Below, piece by piece: positions 14,260 through 26,240 of a stretch of DNA of 64,000 nt. Under the pieces are notes generated by a model that saw only the letters and a program-made list of their open reading frames with translations, did not search any database and was not told the origin of the DNA. The position numbers and the translations under genes are program-made. The stretch spans positions 6,750,001-6,814,000 of the forward strand of contig CM072806.1 in the NCBI GenBank assembly GCA_037013495.1. The letters run 5' to 3'. How positions within the stretch are numbered: the first letter of the stretch is position 1; each line of letters begins with the position of its first letter. The DNA comes from Hippophae tibetana. Taxonomy: Eukaryota; Streptophyta; Magnoliopsida; Rosales; Elaeagnaceae.

Positions 14260-16900
14260 AGTCATGGATTTTGACATTAGGATAAGAGTCAATTCTCCTA
14301 CACCCGTTACAAATAAATGTATTTATGATTAAAATAAGGAAAATGAAAGGTAAGAGGTATCAAATCGTATGTGTGTGATAATCAAGAAGAACATCATTCT
14401 GGATGCATTTAGGGGCACAATGCCTGAAAAGATAACTATCAATATGGGTTTCCTTATAAGCATTGAAAAGAGGTTTGTCAAGAACGAAAAACGCTAAAAT
14501 AGGTACAATTTTGAAGTATAATTTCAATGAGGTATATCGATAAAGGCAATATCAATGAATACATCATAGAGATGTCTCGTCTTGCTTTCAAGTTGAAAGC
14601 ACTTAAGCTAGAACTCTCTAAGGACTTGCTGGTGCATCTGATTTTAATATCCTTTTCGACATAGTTTAGTAAGTTTAAGGTGAGCTACTACTATCAAAAA
14701 AAGACTTGGTCTTTGAATGAGCTCATCTCACATTTTGTTCAGGAAGAAAAAATGATGAAGCAAGATAAGACAAAGAGTGCTCAACTGGCCTCAACCTCCA
14801 AGTACAAGCACAAGGGAAAGAAAAAGAAAGAAGGATAAGGAGGTTGTAATTAAGTACACGAGATATTAAAAAAAATAACAAGTGAAAAATTGTCTACATT
14901 ATGGTATAAGATATTAGGTTATATCTCGAGGTGGAGAATAAAACGAATTATATTTGACAAAATTTTAGACCCCTTAGATGTCATAGGTTTTGATATTTGC
15001 GTTAATTGTATAAAGGGAAAACAAATCAATAAAGGGAGATTTAAAGCCAAGAAGACTTAGAACTTACATGTATATATTTGTGGGCCATTTTCTATAGTTG
15101 CTTAGAATGGTAAACAATATTTTATAACATTCTTAGACTATTTTTCTATATATGGTTATTTATTTCTCATTTATAAAAAGTCATTCTAATTGGATATTTT
15201 CAAAACAATTATAAAACTAAAGTTGAGAACTAACTCAACAAAAGAATCAAATGCGTCAAATCTGATCATGATGGTGAGTACTATGGTAGATATGACGGTT
15301 CATATGAACAACTTTCAGGACCGTTTGCTAAGTTTCTAGAGTAATATAGTATTGTCCCATAATACACTATATTGAGTTCGTCCACTATGAATGATGTTGC
15401 TAAAAGATGAAGCAAAATGCTTAAAGATATGGTAAGAAGTATGATTTGTCGTGCTACCTTACCAGAATCACTCTAGAAAGAATCGCTTAAGATTGTAACA
15501 TATATCCTTAATATGGTTCCAACTAAAGCAACATCCAAAACCCCTTATGAACTTTGAACGGATAAGAAGTCCAGTTTAAAACACTTGTATACCTGGAGAT
15601 GTGCAGCTGAGGCAAAGCCTTATAGGCCTAATGAAAAGAAACTTGAATCAAGGACGATAAGTTGTTATTTTATTAGATATTCTAAAAAATCCAAGGATAA
15701 AAGTTTTATGATCCCACATCTAAGTTGATTTTTGAGTCAGAAAATATCGATTCTTTAAGGATGTCGACGTTGCAAGGGGAGATACATTTAGGGATTTTGT
15801 CTTTGAAAATAATATATTGATATTCACGTAGGCTATTAGCAATGTTTAAGATCACATTCTTGACTTTAATCAAGTCACAACAAATCAAGACAATTTTGAA
15901 GAACTTTACATGGCTTGATAGAAGGTCTTGTTTCATTGCTAAAAGGTGCAAAACTTATTGGTTATGTATGGATATTTAAGATCAAAAGAGATTCAAAATG
16001 TGATGTTGAAAGGTACAGGGCTCGTCTATTAGCATAGAGCTTTACACATAAATAAGGCATCGATTATAAAAAAGACTTTCTCTCCAATTTTTTGAAAGAC
16101 TCTTTCAGGATTATAATGAAATTGGTAGTGCATTTCAATCTTAAATTACATCAAATGGATGTAAATGTGGCATATCTCAATGCTATCATTGTTGAGATGA
16201 TCTATATAATACATCCAGAAAACTTTGTGTTGGGAGACCCAAAAAATATGGTTTGTAAACTTAAGAGATCCATCTATGAGCTCAAGCAAGCATCTCAATA
16301 ATGATATTTCAAGTTTCATCAAGTGATCACCTCGTTCGGTTTTGAGATAAATTTGGTTGATGATTGTATATATTATAAGTTTTAAGGAGTAAGTTTATTT
16401 TTCTGGTTTTATATGTCGATATTTTTGCTTGCCAACAACGATATAGGCTTACTATACGATACCAAGAGATTTCTAGCTAAAAAATTTGAGATGAAAGATC
16501 TTGGTGGAGTCACTTTTGTATTAGTCATATAGATATTCCAAGATCGCTCTCATAGTATTTTTGAATAATCACAAAAGAGTTATATCGAAAAGGTTATCAA
16601 GAGATATGTCGTGTAGAATTACAAACCAGGTGATACCGTTATTGTTGAAAGAGATAAATTTAACCTTAATTAGTGCCCTCCAAATGATTTTAAGAAAAAG
16701 AAAATGCACAAGATTTCTTATGCGTAAGTAGAAAGAGTACGATATATGTTTAGATATGTACGCATCTAAATATTATATACATTGTTAAGATATTGGGTAG
16801 ATATTTAAGCAATCTAAGAATAGATTATTAGATAAAAACTAAACGAGTCTTGCGTTAATTACGGAGAATAAAAGCTTACATACTCATGTAATATAGGTTA
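14260..16900 (+). mobile_element. Heavily decayed Ty1/copia retrotransposon remnant
   Basis: Scattered protein-level traces in copia order occur on the plus strand: a gag-like region (about 14260-14900), an integrase-like region (about 15100-15650) and a reverse-transcriptase region (about 15950-16800). The last contains recognisable fragments such as LHQMDVNVAYLNA and KLKRSIYELKQASQ (near 16140-16300). It is an old fossil with a large number of breaks. I could not find paired LTRs or a target duplication, so both ends are approximate. It shows no close nucleotide similarity to the other copia copies in this window. Confidence 0.75.
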
Positions 16901-17143
16901 TATTAACTTGAGATCATTAAATATATTGATACTAATTTTGTTGGATATTAATTATATATTTTTTAAATAGATATTTTTTTTGTACTTGTTTAAAAAATTA
17001 ATTCAAAGATTTCAATTAGCATATTTATTCTATAGATGTTGCATTAACTCAAAAATTTATGATTAATTTTTATAATTTATTTATTTATAATTATAATATA
17101 TAAATTTTAATAGCAATTCTCCCCGCATCAATTGGAATCTAAT

Positions 17144-17338
17144 ATTAACTTATATGGATAGAACTTAAGTGGGTAGACTGTATGGATGAGTATTTAAAAA
17201 AATAATAATACAAAGGATCATTATTATGGTACCTAGTTGATATAACTTATATGAATAGAACTTAGGTGGGTAGACTCTGTATGGATGATTATTTAAAAAA
17301 AAAAAAAAAACAAAGGGCCATTATTATGGCACGTAGTT
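17144..17338. repeat. 97-bp tandem duplication
   Basis: A segment running from TTAACTTATATGGATAGAAC to the TACCTAGTTGATA region is repeated directly, with period 97 bases, as ATAACTTATATGAATAGAAC to GCACGTAGTTCATA. The copies share GTGGGTAGACT, GTATGGATGA and CATTATTATGG. They differ by a few substitutions and A-tract length. Confidence 0.7.
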
Positions 17339-18043
17339 CATACGGAATGATGATGTGGTGACACATGGATTTTTTTGAATTTTAAATATATCGTGGAATT
17401 AAATAAAAATATATGATATATAATCAATTATACTATTATATAATTTTTAATTTTTAATAAAATATGAAAATAAAATTTGTTGTAATTTAATAAATATTAA
17501 AAGATAATATTTTTTAATTATTTTTATTATAACTTTATAATTATTAAATATCTTTGTTTTTTTTAGTTTAATTACTTGATATAAAATAATATAATTTATT
17601 ATTAATTGATTATTTTTACAAAATTAAAGAAATAAATGATACTATTTTGAATCTAAAAGAATAAAACACATAAATAATATAATCTAACCATGATATCTAT
17701 CTCTCTATATATATTGTGTATTAAAGTTAATTTTTTTTAGGTCTTATTTTCTTGACATGTAAATCCATAAATTATTTGGTATTTTTTTATTGGGAAAATC
17801 TATTTAAAAGTTTGTTGATAAAATAATAGTAAATAATTAATATTTATTAATTAAAAAATAAATTTATAAATTTATAATATTATATTAATTAATATATAAT
17901 TATTTATAATATTAGTTAAGGATGATTTTTTATATTAATTTTTAGATTTAAATAATAAAAAATATATTAATAACGGAAAGATTTTTAAATGTTATCGAGA
18001 GGAATCAAATTAGACAATATCTATTTGGTGACCGAGTCACCGT

Positions 18044-18119
18044 AGCTAAGCAGAGCTCCCCTTTTTAAAAAAAAAAAAGAAAGAAAAAGGAAAAAAATAA
18101 GAAAGCTAAGCAGAGCTGC
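18044..18119. repeat. Short direct repeat flanking an A-rich tract, 60-bp period
   Basis: AGCTAAGCAGAGCTCC at 18044-18059 recurs as AGCTAAGCAGAGCTGC at 18104-18119, about 30 bases before the BAHD start codon. The intervening sequence is a purine (A/G) tract. It could be a small local duplication within the BAHD leader. Confidence 0.6.
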
Positions 18120-18148
18120 AGTGACTCTTCAATAACAGAGCAACCAAA

Positions 18149-19495
18149 ATGACGCAAATTCGTTTCACCTCTTCGAGCACCATCCGGCCCAATATCAATC
18201 AGACCTCCGACAATCGCAGGGTTGAGCTAAATCCATGGGATCTACAACTCTTATTGGTCGACCAGATTCAAAAAGGTATTCTTTTTCACAAACCCATATG
18301 CCAAGAAAATGTCAACGACAATTTGATTCAACACTTGAAAACCACTCTTTCCCACACTTTGAATATCTTCTATCCTCTTGCTGGTCGACTTGCTATGACT
18401 GAAAATGAAGATAAAACCACTTCCTTTTATGTTAACTGTAACGGCGAAGGAGCTCAGTTTGTTCACGCCGTTATTGATGGCGTTACAATATCTGATATTC
18501 TCAATCCCCTTTACATTCCTGATGATCTTGTTTACTCTTTTTTCCCAATGAATGAAGTTTTAAACTACGAGGGCACTTCAAAACCATTATTATCCGTTCA
18601 AATAACAGAACTTGTTGATGGTATTTTTATTGGTTGCACTATGAACCACTGTGTTGCTGATGGTACTTCTTTTTGGCATTTCTTCAATACTTGGTCTTCT
18701 ATTTCTCAAAGTTTCGAATTCGTTCGAGTTTATTCACAACCCGATAATCTCGTTCTTGATCGTCAACTTATTAATGAGATTATTGATATTCCAATTCCAA
18801 TCCCTTTTTTCCACGATCAAATCTCAGGTGGTAAATTTATTCCACCACCATTACAACAAAAAATGTTTCATTTTCCCAAACAGAAAATAGCAGAGCTTAA
18901 AGCAAAAGCCAATAGTCAAATGGGCAGTACCAAGATCTCATCTCTTCAAGCACTCATGGCTCATCTTTGGGTTTCTATAACTCGCAGCCGAAATCTAAAC
19001 ACTGAACAAGAAGTTAGTTATAAGATTCTATTAGGTGCGAGACAGAGAATAAAACCACCATTGTCTGAACATTACTTTGGAAATTCTATCATGTTTGTAA
19101 CAGTGAAGTCAACAGCTGGTGAGTTGTTAAAGAATGGATTAGGATGGGCTGCTTTGGAAATGAATAAGACGATTGCTTCTCAAACTGAAGTAGAAGTGAT
19201 AAAGTTCTTGGAGGGTTGGTCAAAATTCCCAAAGCTAAATAAACTTGAACAAGAAGTTGGTAGTGATTATGCTTTAGCTACCGGTAGTTCACCAAGGTTT
19301 GATGTGTTTGGGAATGATTTTGGTTGGGGAAGACCAATTGCTGTGAGAAGTGGTCCAGGTAATAAATTTAATGGGAAACTTACTGTATTTCCTGGTGCTG
19401 AACAAGGAAGCATTGATTTTGAAGCTTGTCTTTCAACTGTGATTCTCCAAGCTTTGGCTAAAGATGCAGAGTTCATAGAGTTTATTACCACGTGA
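18149..19495 (+). CDS. BAHD-family acyltransferase (HXXXD type), single exon
   Basis: 448 aa, a normal length for BAHD enzymes, which transfer an acyl group from acyl-CoA to alcohols or amines of secondary metabolites in the cytosol. The catalytic HXXXD motif is HCVAD at residues 167-171, and the structural DFGWG motif is at residues 390-394. The N-terminal block (LNPWDLQLLLVDQIQKGILF, about residues 27-46) and the absence of introns resemble the plant group usually annotated as uncharacterised acetyltransferase At3g50280-like, which includes EPS1-related proteins. The start is the first ATG of the open frame and is followed directly by the family's N-terminal block. Both key motifs are intact, so it is probably functional. 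The acyl donor and acceptor cannot be told from sequence. No biosynthetic partner gene lies next to it. Confidence 0.92.
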   Translation: MTQIRFTSSSTIRPNINQTSDNRRVELNPWDLQLLLVDQIQKGILFHKPICQENVNDNLIQHLKTTLSHTLNIFYPLAGRLAMTENEDKTTSFYVNCNGEGAQFVHAVIDGVTISDILNPLYIPDDLVYSFFPMNEVLNYEGTSKPLLSVQITELVDGIFIGCTMNHCVADGTSFWHFFNTWSSISQSFEFVRVYSQPDNLVLDRQLINEIIDIPIPIPFFHDQISGGKFIPPPLQQKMFHFPKQKIAELKAKANSQMGSTKISSLQALMAHLWVSITRSRNLNTEQEVSYKILLGARQRIKPPLSEHYFGNSIMFVTVKSTAGELLKNGLGWAALEMNKTIASQTEVEVIKFLEGWSKFPKLNKLEQEVGSDYALATGSSPRFDVFGNDFGWGRPIAVRSGPGNKFNGKLTVFPGAEQGSIDFEACLSTVILQALAKDAEFIEFITT

Positions 19496-19519
19496 ACTTA
19501 TAGGATATTACATGTTCCC

Positions 19520-19620
19520 AAATTAGCCCATATGAGCTTTGTGTTTGTTGTCCTTCTAAATTAGCCCATATGAACTTTGTGTTTGTTGTCCTTCTAAATT
19601 AGCCCATATGAACTTTGTGT
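19520..19620 (+). repeat. Three tandem copies of a 38-bp unit in the BAHD 3' flank
   Basis: The unit AAATTAGCCCATATGARCTT followed by TGTGTTTGTTGTCCTTCT starts at 19520, 19558 and 19596; the third copy is partial. Copies differ by a single G/A. It begins 25 bases after the stop codon, so it probably lies in the 3' untranslated region. Confidence 0.85.
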
Positions 19621-22600
19621 TAGCTAACTCTTTAAAAAGTGTACTTTTTAATATCTTGTAATATGATCGATATTGTTCGGCTATTTTTTATTTTTATTTT
19701 GATAGCTAAAACTATTATTATTAATTAAAACAGATTAAATATCTTTATTTAAATTAGTATAATTTTTTGTTTATCTAAATCTAATAATAATCGCTGGATA
19801 ACTAATAAGTATTAATTATTGTTATTTTAATTACTGTACCTTATCCTCGTTCCACGGTCTAGCGGGGAGGGATCTCCATCCCCTAGGTATGTATGATATA
19901 TTTATTTTGTATGTACTCTATGTATTTCCATTGACTTTCACTATTTTTGTCTTTTGTTTTGGTTCTTTCTTTACCGAATGCCATGTTAATTTTAGCGATT
20001 ATCTTTGTCATATATGATTCTATAAAGATCAAATAAAGCATGTTATGTATCTCTAAAGGCTATTATTGGATATGAGAATTACGATTAAGGACATTACTTT
20101 TAACCTTAGCCCTAAGCCATCCTATTTGGTCATTGCCGTCCCACTTTACTTCTCTGCTACTAACTATGTTCATCTCTTCTTTACATATTTGGGTTTTTTC
20201 TTGTTAAGACTGCTGCTTAAGTTTATATGTAAAAAATAAAAGAAAAGGAATTAAAATTAGTACATGTGGAGTGAGGAATTTGTTCAGTTAATATATGATG
20301 TGGCTCAGTCAACTATGGAGTGATTAGATTTATGTAAATTTGTAATTGTGGTGTGAGTTTCATCAATTGTTTTTCTTTTGCCATTACTACATCTAAGAAT
20401 TAGACTTGAGAATGTGTGATTTTTTAGAAAATAATTGAAGGAAGATGGCAAACTAATTGGCCTAGTAAAGGAGTAAATAGAAAAGAACTAAGTAATATAT
20501 CGAACGAATAATAATTTCTAAAAAATATGACTTTTATTTGCTATAAGCTAATTATATTGAAACACGTAGCTTAAAAGTATTATGAAGAATTAAAAAAATA
20601 ATAAACATAAAACTTATAATAAAAAAAACTTTAATAATATTGAATGTTATATGATTAAAAAAAATTTGATATTAAACGAGTTATTTATTTTAAAGATATT
20701 TAATTAGACATTATTTAATAAAAAATAATATGTCAATTTTTTTTACTAATGATAATATATGAGTTAAATATAAAAATATTATTTTTATAATTATAAGTTT
20801 CAGATAATATTTTAAAAGTGATATTTAAATTTTATACTTATTTTTTGTATCGTATAATTTTTTTTATGTTTTATTTAGTTTTTCTATTTTTTTCTATTTT
20901 TTTCTATTTTTTCTTTAATTCTTTCAGTTATAGTATATTTAAATTATAATAATCACTATCTAATATATTTAAAAAAAATTAAAAATTACAATAAAATTTT
21001 ATATTTGTCCTTATACAATCATTTTTTCATAACAATAAGATTAAACTATTACATAAAATAAATACATGACCTAACTTTATTTTTACGATAAATAAAAAAC
21101 CTTCAAAGTATTTTTTTAAGTTTTAAGGGTTATATTTTTGTTTTTTTCAAAATGAAATTTAAAAATTGAATAAAATTTATACATTTTTTTTGAAATTAAA
21201 AGACGTCAAACATAAAAAAAATAGTGAACTCTCAATATCAAAAATTTGCATTTTTTTACATTTCACATTTCTCCTAATAAAAAAATTAATCACAAAAATA
21301 ACACATTTTTATATACATCTTAAATATTTTTACTATTAATAAAAATCAGTTACATTATTTCTCATTAAACGAATTTAATTTGACGTCGTTTAATTTGAAT
21401 TATGATCATTTAAATTTTTTAATATTAAATATCGTTTAATTATATCACATTTAATATTATTATGGTATTATTTTTAATGATAAATACAACTAGTATCTTA
21501 TACTTCTTCTTTTTTAATCATTTATTCCTATTATAACATTTTTTTATTTGAATAAATTATAATTAAAAGAATTTAAGAAAAAATTAAATATAAAAATGAT
21601 CATTTAGCATTTAATTTTTATAATAATAATACTAAAAATATAAAACTTAAAAATTATTTTTAAAATAAATATAATAATTATAAAATCATCATCATTTATT
21701 TTTATTTTTATTATTATGAATTTTAGTTATATTATTTTTAAAAATTTCCCAACATTTTTCACTGAAAAACATGGAATATTCTTTTCCCTCACATCACATG
21801 AGGCCAATCGCGTCTTCAAAAAGTTGCAAGGAAACAACTTCGTGCAAAAGCAGCTAGGTTCATGGTATTGTTAGCCCAATAACTAGGGGCTACCCCGAAA
21901 TTAAGGTGAAAAGTACTGTTTAATATCTTGGTATTCTGGAGCTTGACAATTAGGAATTAGCTTAACATAGAAGTAAGAGCTCTAAACACACACACAAAAA
22001 ATGACAAAAAGTATACTAATATTTTAAGTTGTAGTCAACTTTGCGGCTATCACATGACATAAATGGACTAAGATGATCTCCTCTGATTTTTCTATTTATA
22101 TCTACTTATTTTTAAATTTTAATTATTTATTTTATATTCATGTATATTATAATTCAATTTTTTTAATAAAAAAATATTTTAATTATTAAATTAATAATAT
22201 ATATCAAATAAGTAAAAACAATGATAAATAAATGATCATATTCTAATGTAAATTATTTTATTCTAAACCTTAATATTTTACCCATAATGTATTATATACA
22301 AACAATATTACTAGTGATAAGCTTTTGTACCAAGTGCTAAATCCAAGCCCACATGGCTTTATAATCGGGAATCATGCAAAAGTTTCAGCAGAAACTCTCT
22401 CTAAAAGAGAATTGCTTTCACCCATTTGCCCAATCTCTATCCTATTATTAAAACACAAAACACAAAACTAGCTAGTAGATCAATTTGGCAAGTTGACATG
22501 TTTATGAGTAGCCATTTTATATGTTGTAATATGCTGCTAAGATTGCAGATTTATTGTCATCTCAAAATTATTCTCTCAAGTCTCAAATTGGTTTTGAACA

Positions 22601-24407
22601 TCCAATCTACTTAGTCATATTAAACAAATAGTTATTGTAAATAAAATCTAAAAAATATAAACATTCTCATATCTGTTTATGTAGTGTCAATTCCATCTAT
22701 TTCTTACTCTTATCTATTTTTTTTGTTTTCTTCTCATATTTATATAAAAGAGTATATACTTGAGAATATAGAAATATTCTTAATATTTTCATATGCATAA
22801 CAGAGTAAAAGTGGCTATCTAAACTTGTTCTTTTTGTATTACCTTTGAATAGTATTCACGTCTTGTATTATATGCATTTTCGTGTTTGTGTAGTATTAAA
22901 ATGTCCTTTTTTTTCTTTTTTCTTTCACACTTACAAGCGTAGACACATACAGTTTTAGGGATTGAACTCACACTCTCAAATCTAAAAGGCAATTTCTAGG
23001 TAATATGTTAGATGTTAGACATTTACATCCCCTAATCCACCCATCCTTGATTTTTTGGAAGAAAGAATACATAGCTGTTTGAAGTTAATAATAACTTTGG
23101 TGTATAAATTATTAAGTTATTTAATATAATTTTATTTTTAACCCACTCATTAAATAAAATATATTTTCATTTTCGTAAAATATTAAAAAAATATATATTC
23201 AATTACATTGTAAAAAAAATAAAGAAATATTTTTTTCTTAAAAATGATTAAAAATAAAATTTTATATATGAATATAATTCAAACTAGAAAAAAAAAATTT
23301 AAATGTAAAACTATTTGATAAAGGTTTTATCTGTCAACACCTAATAAGAGATAGCCTGCACAAATAATTCGATAATCCATGTAAAAGTAGAAGAGTACGT
23401 GAAGAGATATGATTCTCAATTCATGTTATGCTAATATATATAATTTAGATTTTACATGATACATATTTTTTATCTCTTTAGATTTATTACTCCATAGTAA
23501 TTATTTTTTATGAGTAAATAAAAAAATAAAATATGTTTATATAATGATTTAGTATTTATTAAATTAGTCTATAAACCATCATTTATTAATTGTAACCTAT
23601 ATTTATTTATATCTTAATTAAAGCTATAGGATAATATTTTTCCCAGATCAAAATATATGGTTATGAGAAACACGTGAGTGAGCTTTGGTACTTTTGGAAT
23701 TTAACAACTTGAAAATGCAAATCCTACTTATAACTAATTTTTTTCATTAATTATTATAAAATTTAATTAATTTAATAATAAATCATATTTAATAAAAATA
23801 CACCTATACTGTATACATGTGACAATACAAGTACTTGTTGAAAAAAGAGGAACAAAAAAAAAATGAAAACTAAAAAAGAGAGGCGGAGAGTTGATCGAAA
23901 GGTTACAACTTACAAAGGGTTATTGGGTCCCAATGCTAAGAACGCGGCACCCAAAGTCCAAAAATTGTGAGCGAGATGAGTAAATTCACCGCAGAGAACG
24001 AACGTGGCCATGTGAGCACTTAAGATTGCGGGCCAATTCTTATGCTATCTCCTTTTTCCTGTTCTCGTCAAAGTTTCTTTCGATTGTTTATATTTTATAA
24101 ATAAAATAATAATATATATCGATGAGCTCAGCTCTCAGCAACTTGCCTCTTTGATATCTTTAGAACTTTCGTTGATTCTATGAATTTACTTTGCCAACAT
24201 GCAATGCATGTCTATCAATCTGTCTTGTTTTTATTTCGCTCTGTAATTTCTGCAACAAGACAAAACCATGCTCTTACATAACTTATCAAGTAAGCCTTTA
24301 TTAAACTTGGGAGTTAAGCCACCATCAATTTCGTGATCCTTTCGTAACTTTTTTAATTCTTAATTTCTATTTTTATTAATTTTATAAGCATGTGTAATAA
24401 TTTAAAT
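19621..24407. other. Long AT-rich intergenic stretch, no gene seen
   Basis: No open frame here resembles a protein family. A T-rich TTTCTATTTTT microsatellite lies near 20880-20930. A less AT-rich, apparently single-copy block lies at about 23870-24080, and smaller ones at about 21770-21920 and 22310-22450. These might be regulatory or remnants of unrecognised elements. Confidence 0.5.
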
Positions 24408-24577
24408 TGTTAGAAATAATTCATGATTATATTCTATTTTATGATTCAAATAAATATACATGTTACATTTATATATAAATTACAAATAAACTACATACGT
24501 ACAAAGTAATTAGATATAAATATACCTAATATATATATATATATATATATATTAATATTTTACTAGATATATATTAA
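24408..24577 (-). repeat. LTR of the truncated copia element
   Basis: About 170 bp, matching the length and ends of the LTR at 46545-46713. It includes an internal (TA)n run at about 24530-24552. It is more diverged from the 46545 LTRs than the coding part is. No matching partner LTR is present at the other end. Confidence 0.7.
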
Positions 24578-26240
24578 TAACCTCCCCAAATAAATGTGAG
24601 ACCAGCTTGAGATTGTCAATCAAATTACGAGTGTATCCTTTAGAAAGTGTCTTAGTGAAGATATCTACAAGTTGATCGTTGGAGTAAACGGGGAAAAGCT
24701 TGAGAGCACCGTGGACAAGATGAGAGCGAATAAAGTAACAATCAATCTCGATGTGTTTAGTTAGTTTATGGAAGATATCATTGTGAACAATATGAATAAC
24801 ACTCTGATTATTATAATAAAGAGGAGTAGTAGAGGATGTGGACACACCTAAATCCTTAAGAAGCCATCATAGCCAAAGGACCTCAGATGTGGTATCAGCA
24901 AGAGCACGATATTCTGCTTCAGTACTAGAGCGGATCACGAAGGTTTGTTTCTTACTTCGCCAAGAAATCAAAGAAGAACCAAGGAGAAAGCAATAACTTG
25001 TAGTGGACCTGCGATCAGTAGGTTCCTTTGCCTAATCAACATCAAAGAATGCATGAAGTACTAGAGAAGACTGAGTTGAGTAGAAAAAACCATGGAAGAT
25101 AGTGCCTTTCAAGTATCGTAGAATACACAGAACAACAACATATTGAGTCGATCATGGAGCAGACAGATACTGATTCACCTGATGAACAACATAAGAAATG
25201 TCTGGATGAGTAACTGTAAGATAAATCAGGCTACCAACCAATCGTCTGTAAAGAGAGGGATTAGACAATGGTTGCCCATCCGATGGTGTTAGATACGCAT
25301 TAAGTTCAACTGGAGTGTCAACAATCTTGCTGTCAGTGAGTTCAGCTTGAGTAATATAAAAATCATCTGTGGAACGAGTGATCTCAAGTACCAAGAAGTA
25401 GCTGAGATGCCCAAGGTCTTTCATCTCAAACTGTTGAATAAGAAAATCCTTGAGTTCTTGAATGCCACTGAGCTCATCACCAGTTATGATCATATCATCC
25501 ACATATAGGAGAAGTAAAATGGTGTCTTTCTCATTGCAACAAAGAAATAAGGCAGAATCATAAGGACTGACAGTGTAACCCAAGTGAAGGATGGTGGAGC
25601 TGAACTTGGCAAACCATGCTCGTGGAGCTTATTTAAGGCCATAAAGTGCTCGTCGAAGGCGACAAATCTTATTTGTTTCAATAGAAAGACCACGAGGAGG
25701 TTGCATATATACTTTTTCATAAAGATCCCCATTAAGGAATTCATTTTTAACATCCATCTGAAAGGTCCAATTTATTAGCAGTGACAACAACTAAGAGGGT
25801 ACGAACAAAGGAAATACGTGCAACTAGAGCAAAAGTCTCTTCATAATCAATCACATACTCTTGTGTAAAACCTCTTGCTACAAGACGAGCCTTGTAGCGA
25901 TCGATGAACCCATCGGAGCGAGTCTTGATCTTATAGATCCACTTACTACTAACCATAGACTGACTAGGAGTGAGAGTAACTAGATCCTAAGTATGATTTT
26001 TAGTTAATGCATCAATTTCTTCTTTCATTGCAATCTGCCAAAAAAGGGTTAGTAGATGCCTCATGATAGGTGTAGGGCTCATGGAGTGTAGCAAGAGCAG
26101 TGTAACAATGATAGTCAAGTAGATGTGTATGAATAGATCTTACACGGATTGAGTGGCGAGCTGGAATGTCTTGTGAAGGATCTCCAGGTGGATCAGGAGC
26201 AGGGATGCGATCTCAACTAGGATCACCCTTCTAGACATTT
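24408..26240 (-). mobile_element. 5'-truncated Ty1/copia element, same family as the one at 46545
   Basis: Minus-strand remnant of pol with an adjoining LTR. The reverse transcriptase (YVDDMIITGDEL region, about 25150-25600, plus the upstream part about 25750-25960) and RNase H (about 24580-24950) closely match, at DNA and protein level, the copia element at 46545-51753. The LTR at 24408-24577 (about 170 bp) begins, in element orientation, TATTAATATATATCTAGTA and ends TTTCTAACA, like that element's 5' LTR. The gag, protease, integrase and 5' LTR are missing; similarity fades beyond about 26200-26240. It is broken, with several breaks, and older than the copia element at 34030. Confidence 0.88.

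Larger units (their letters stand above)
16901..18148. other. Intergenic DNA upstream of the BAHD gene
   Basis: AT-rich, with two local duplications annotated separately. No gene is seen. The distal part should hold the BAHD promoter and leader, which includes an A-rich tract (18067-18100). Confidence 0.5.
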
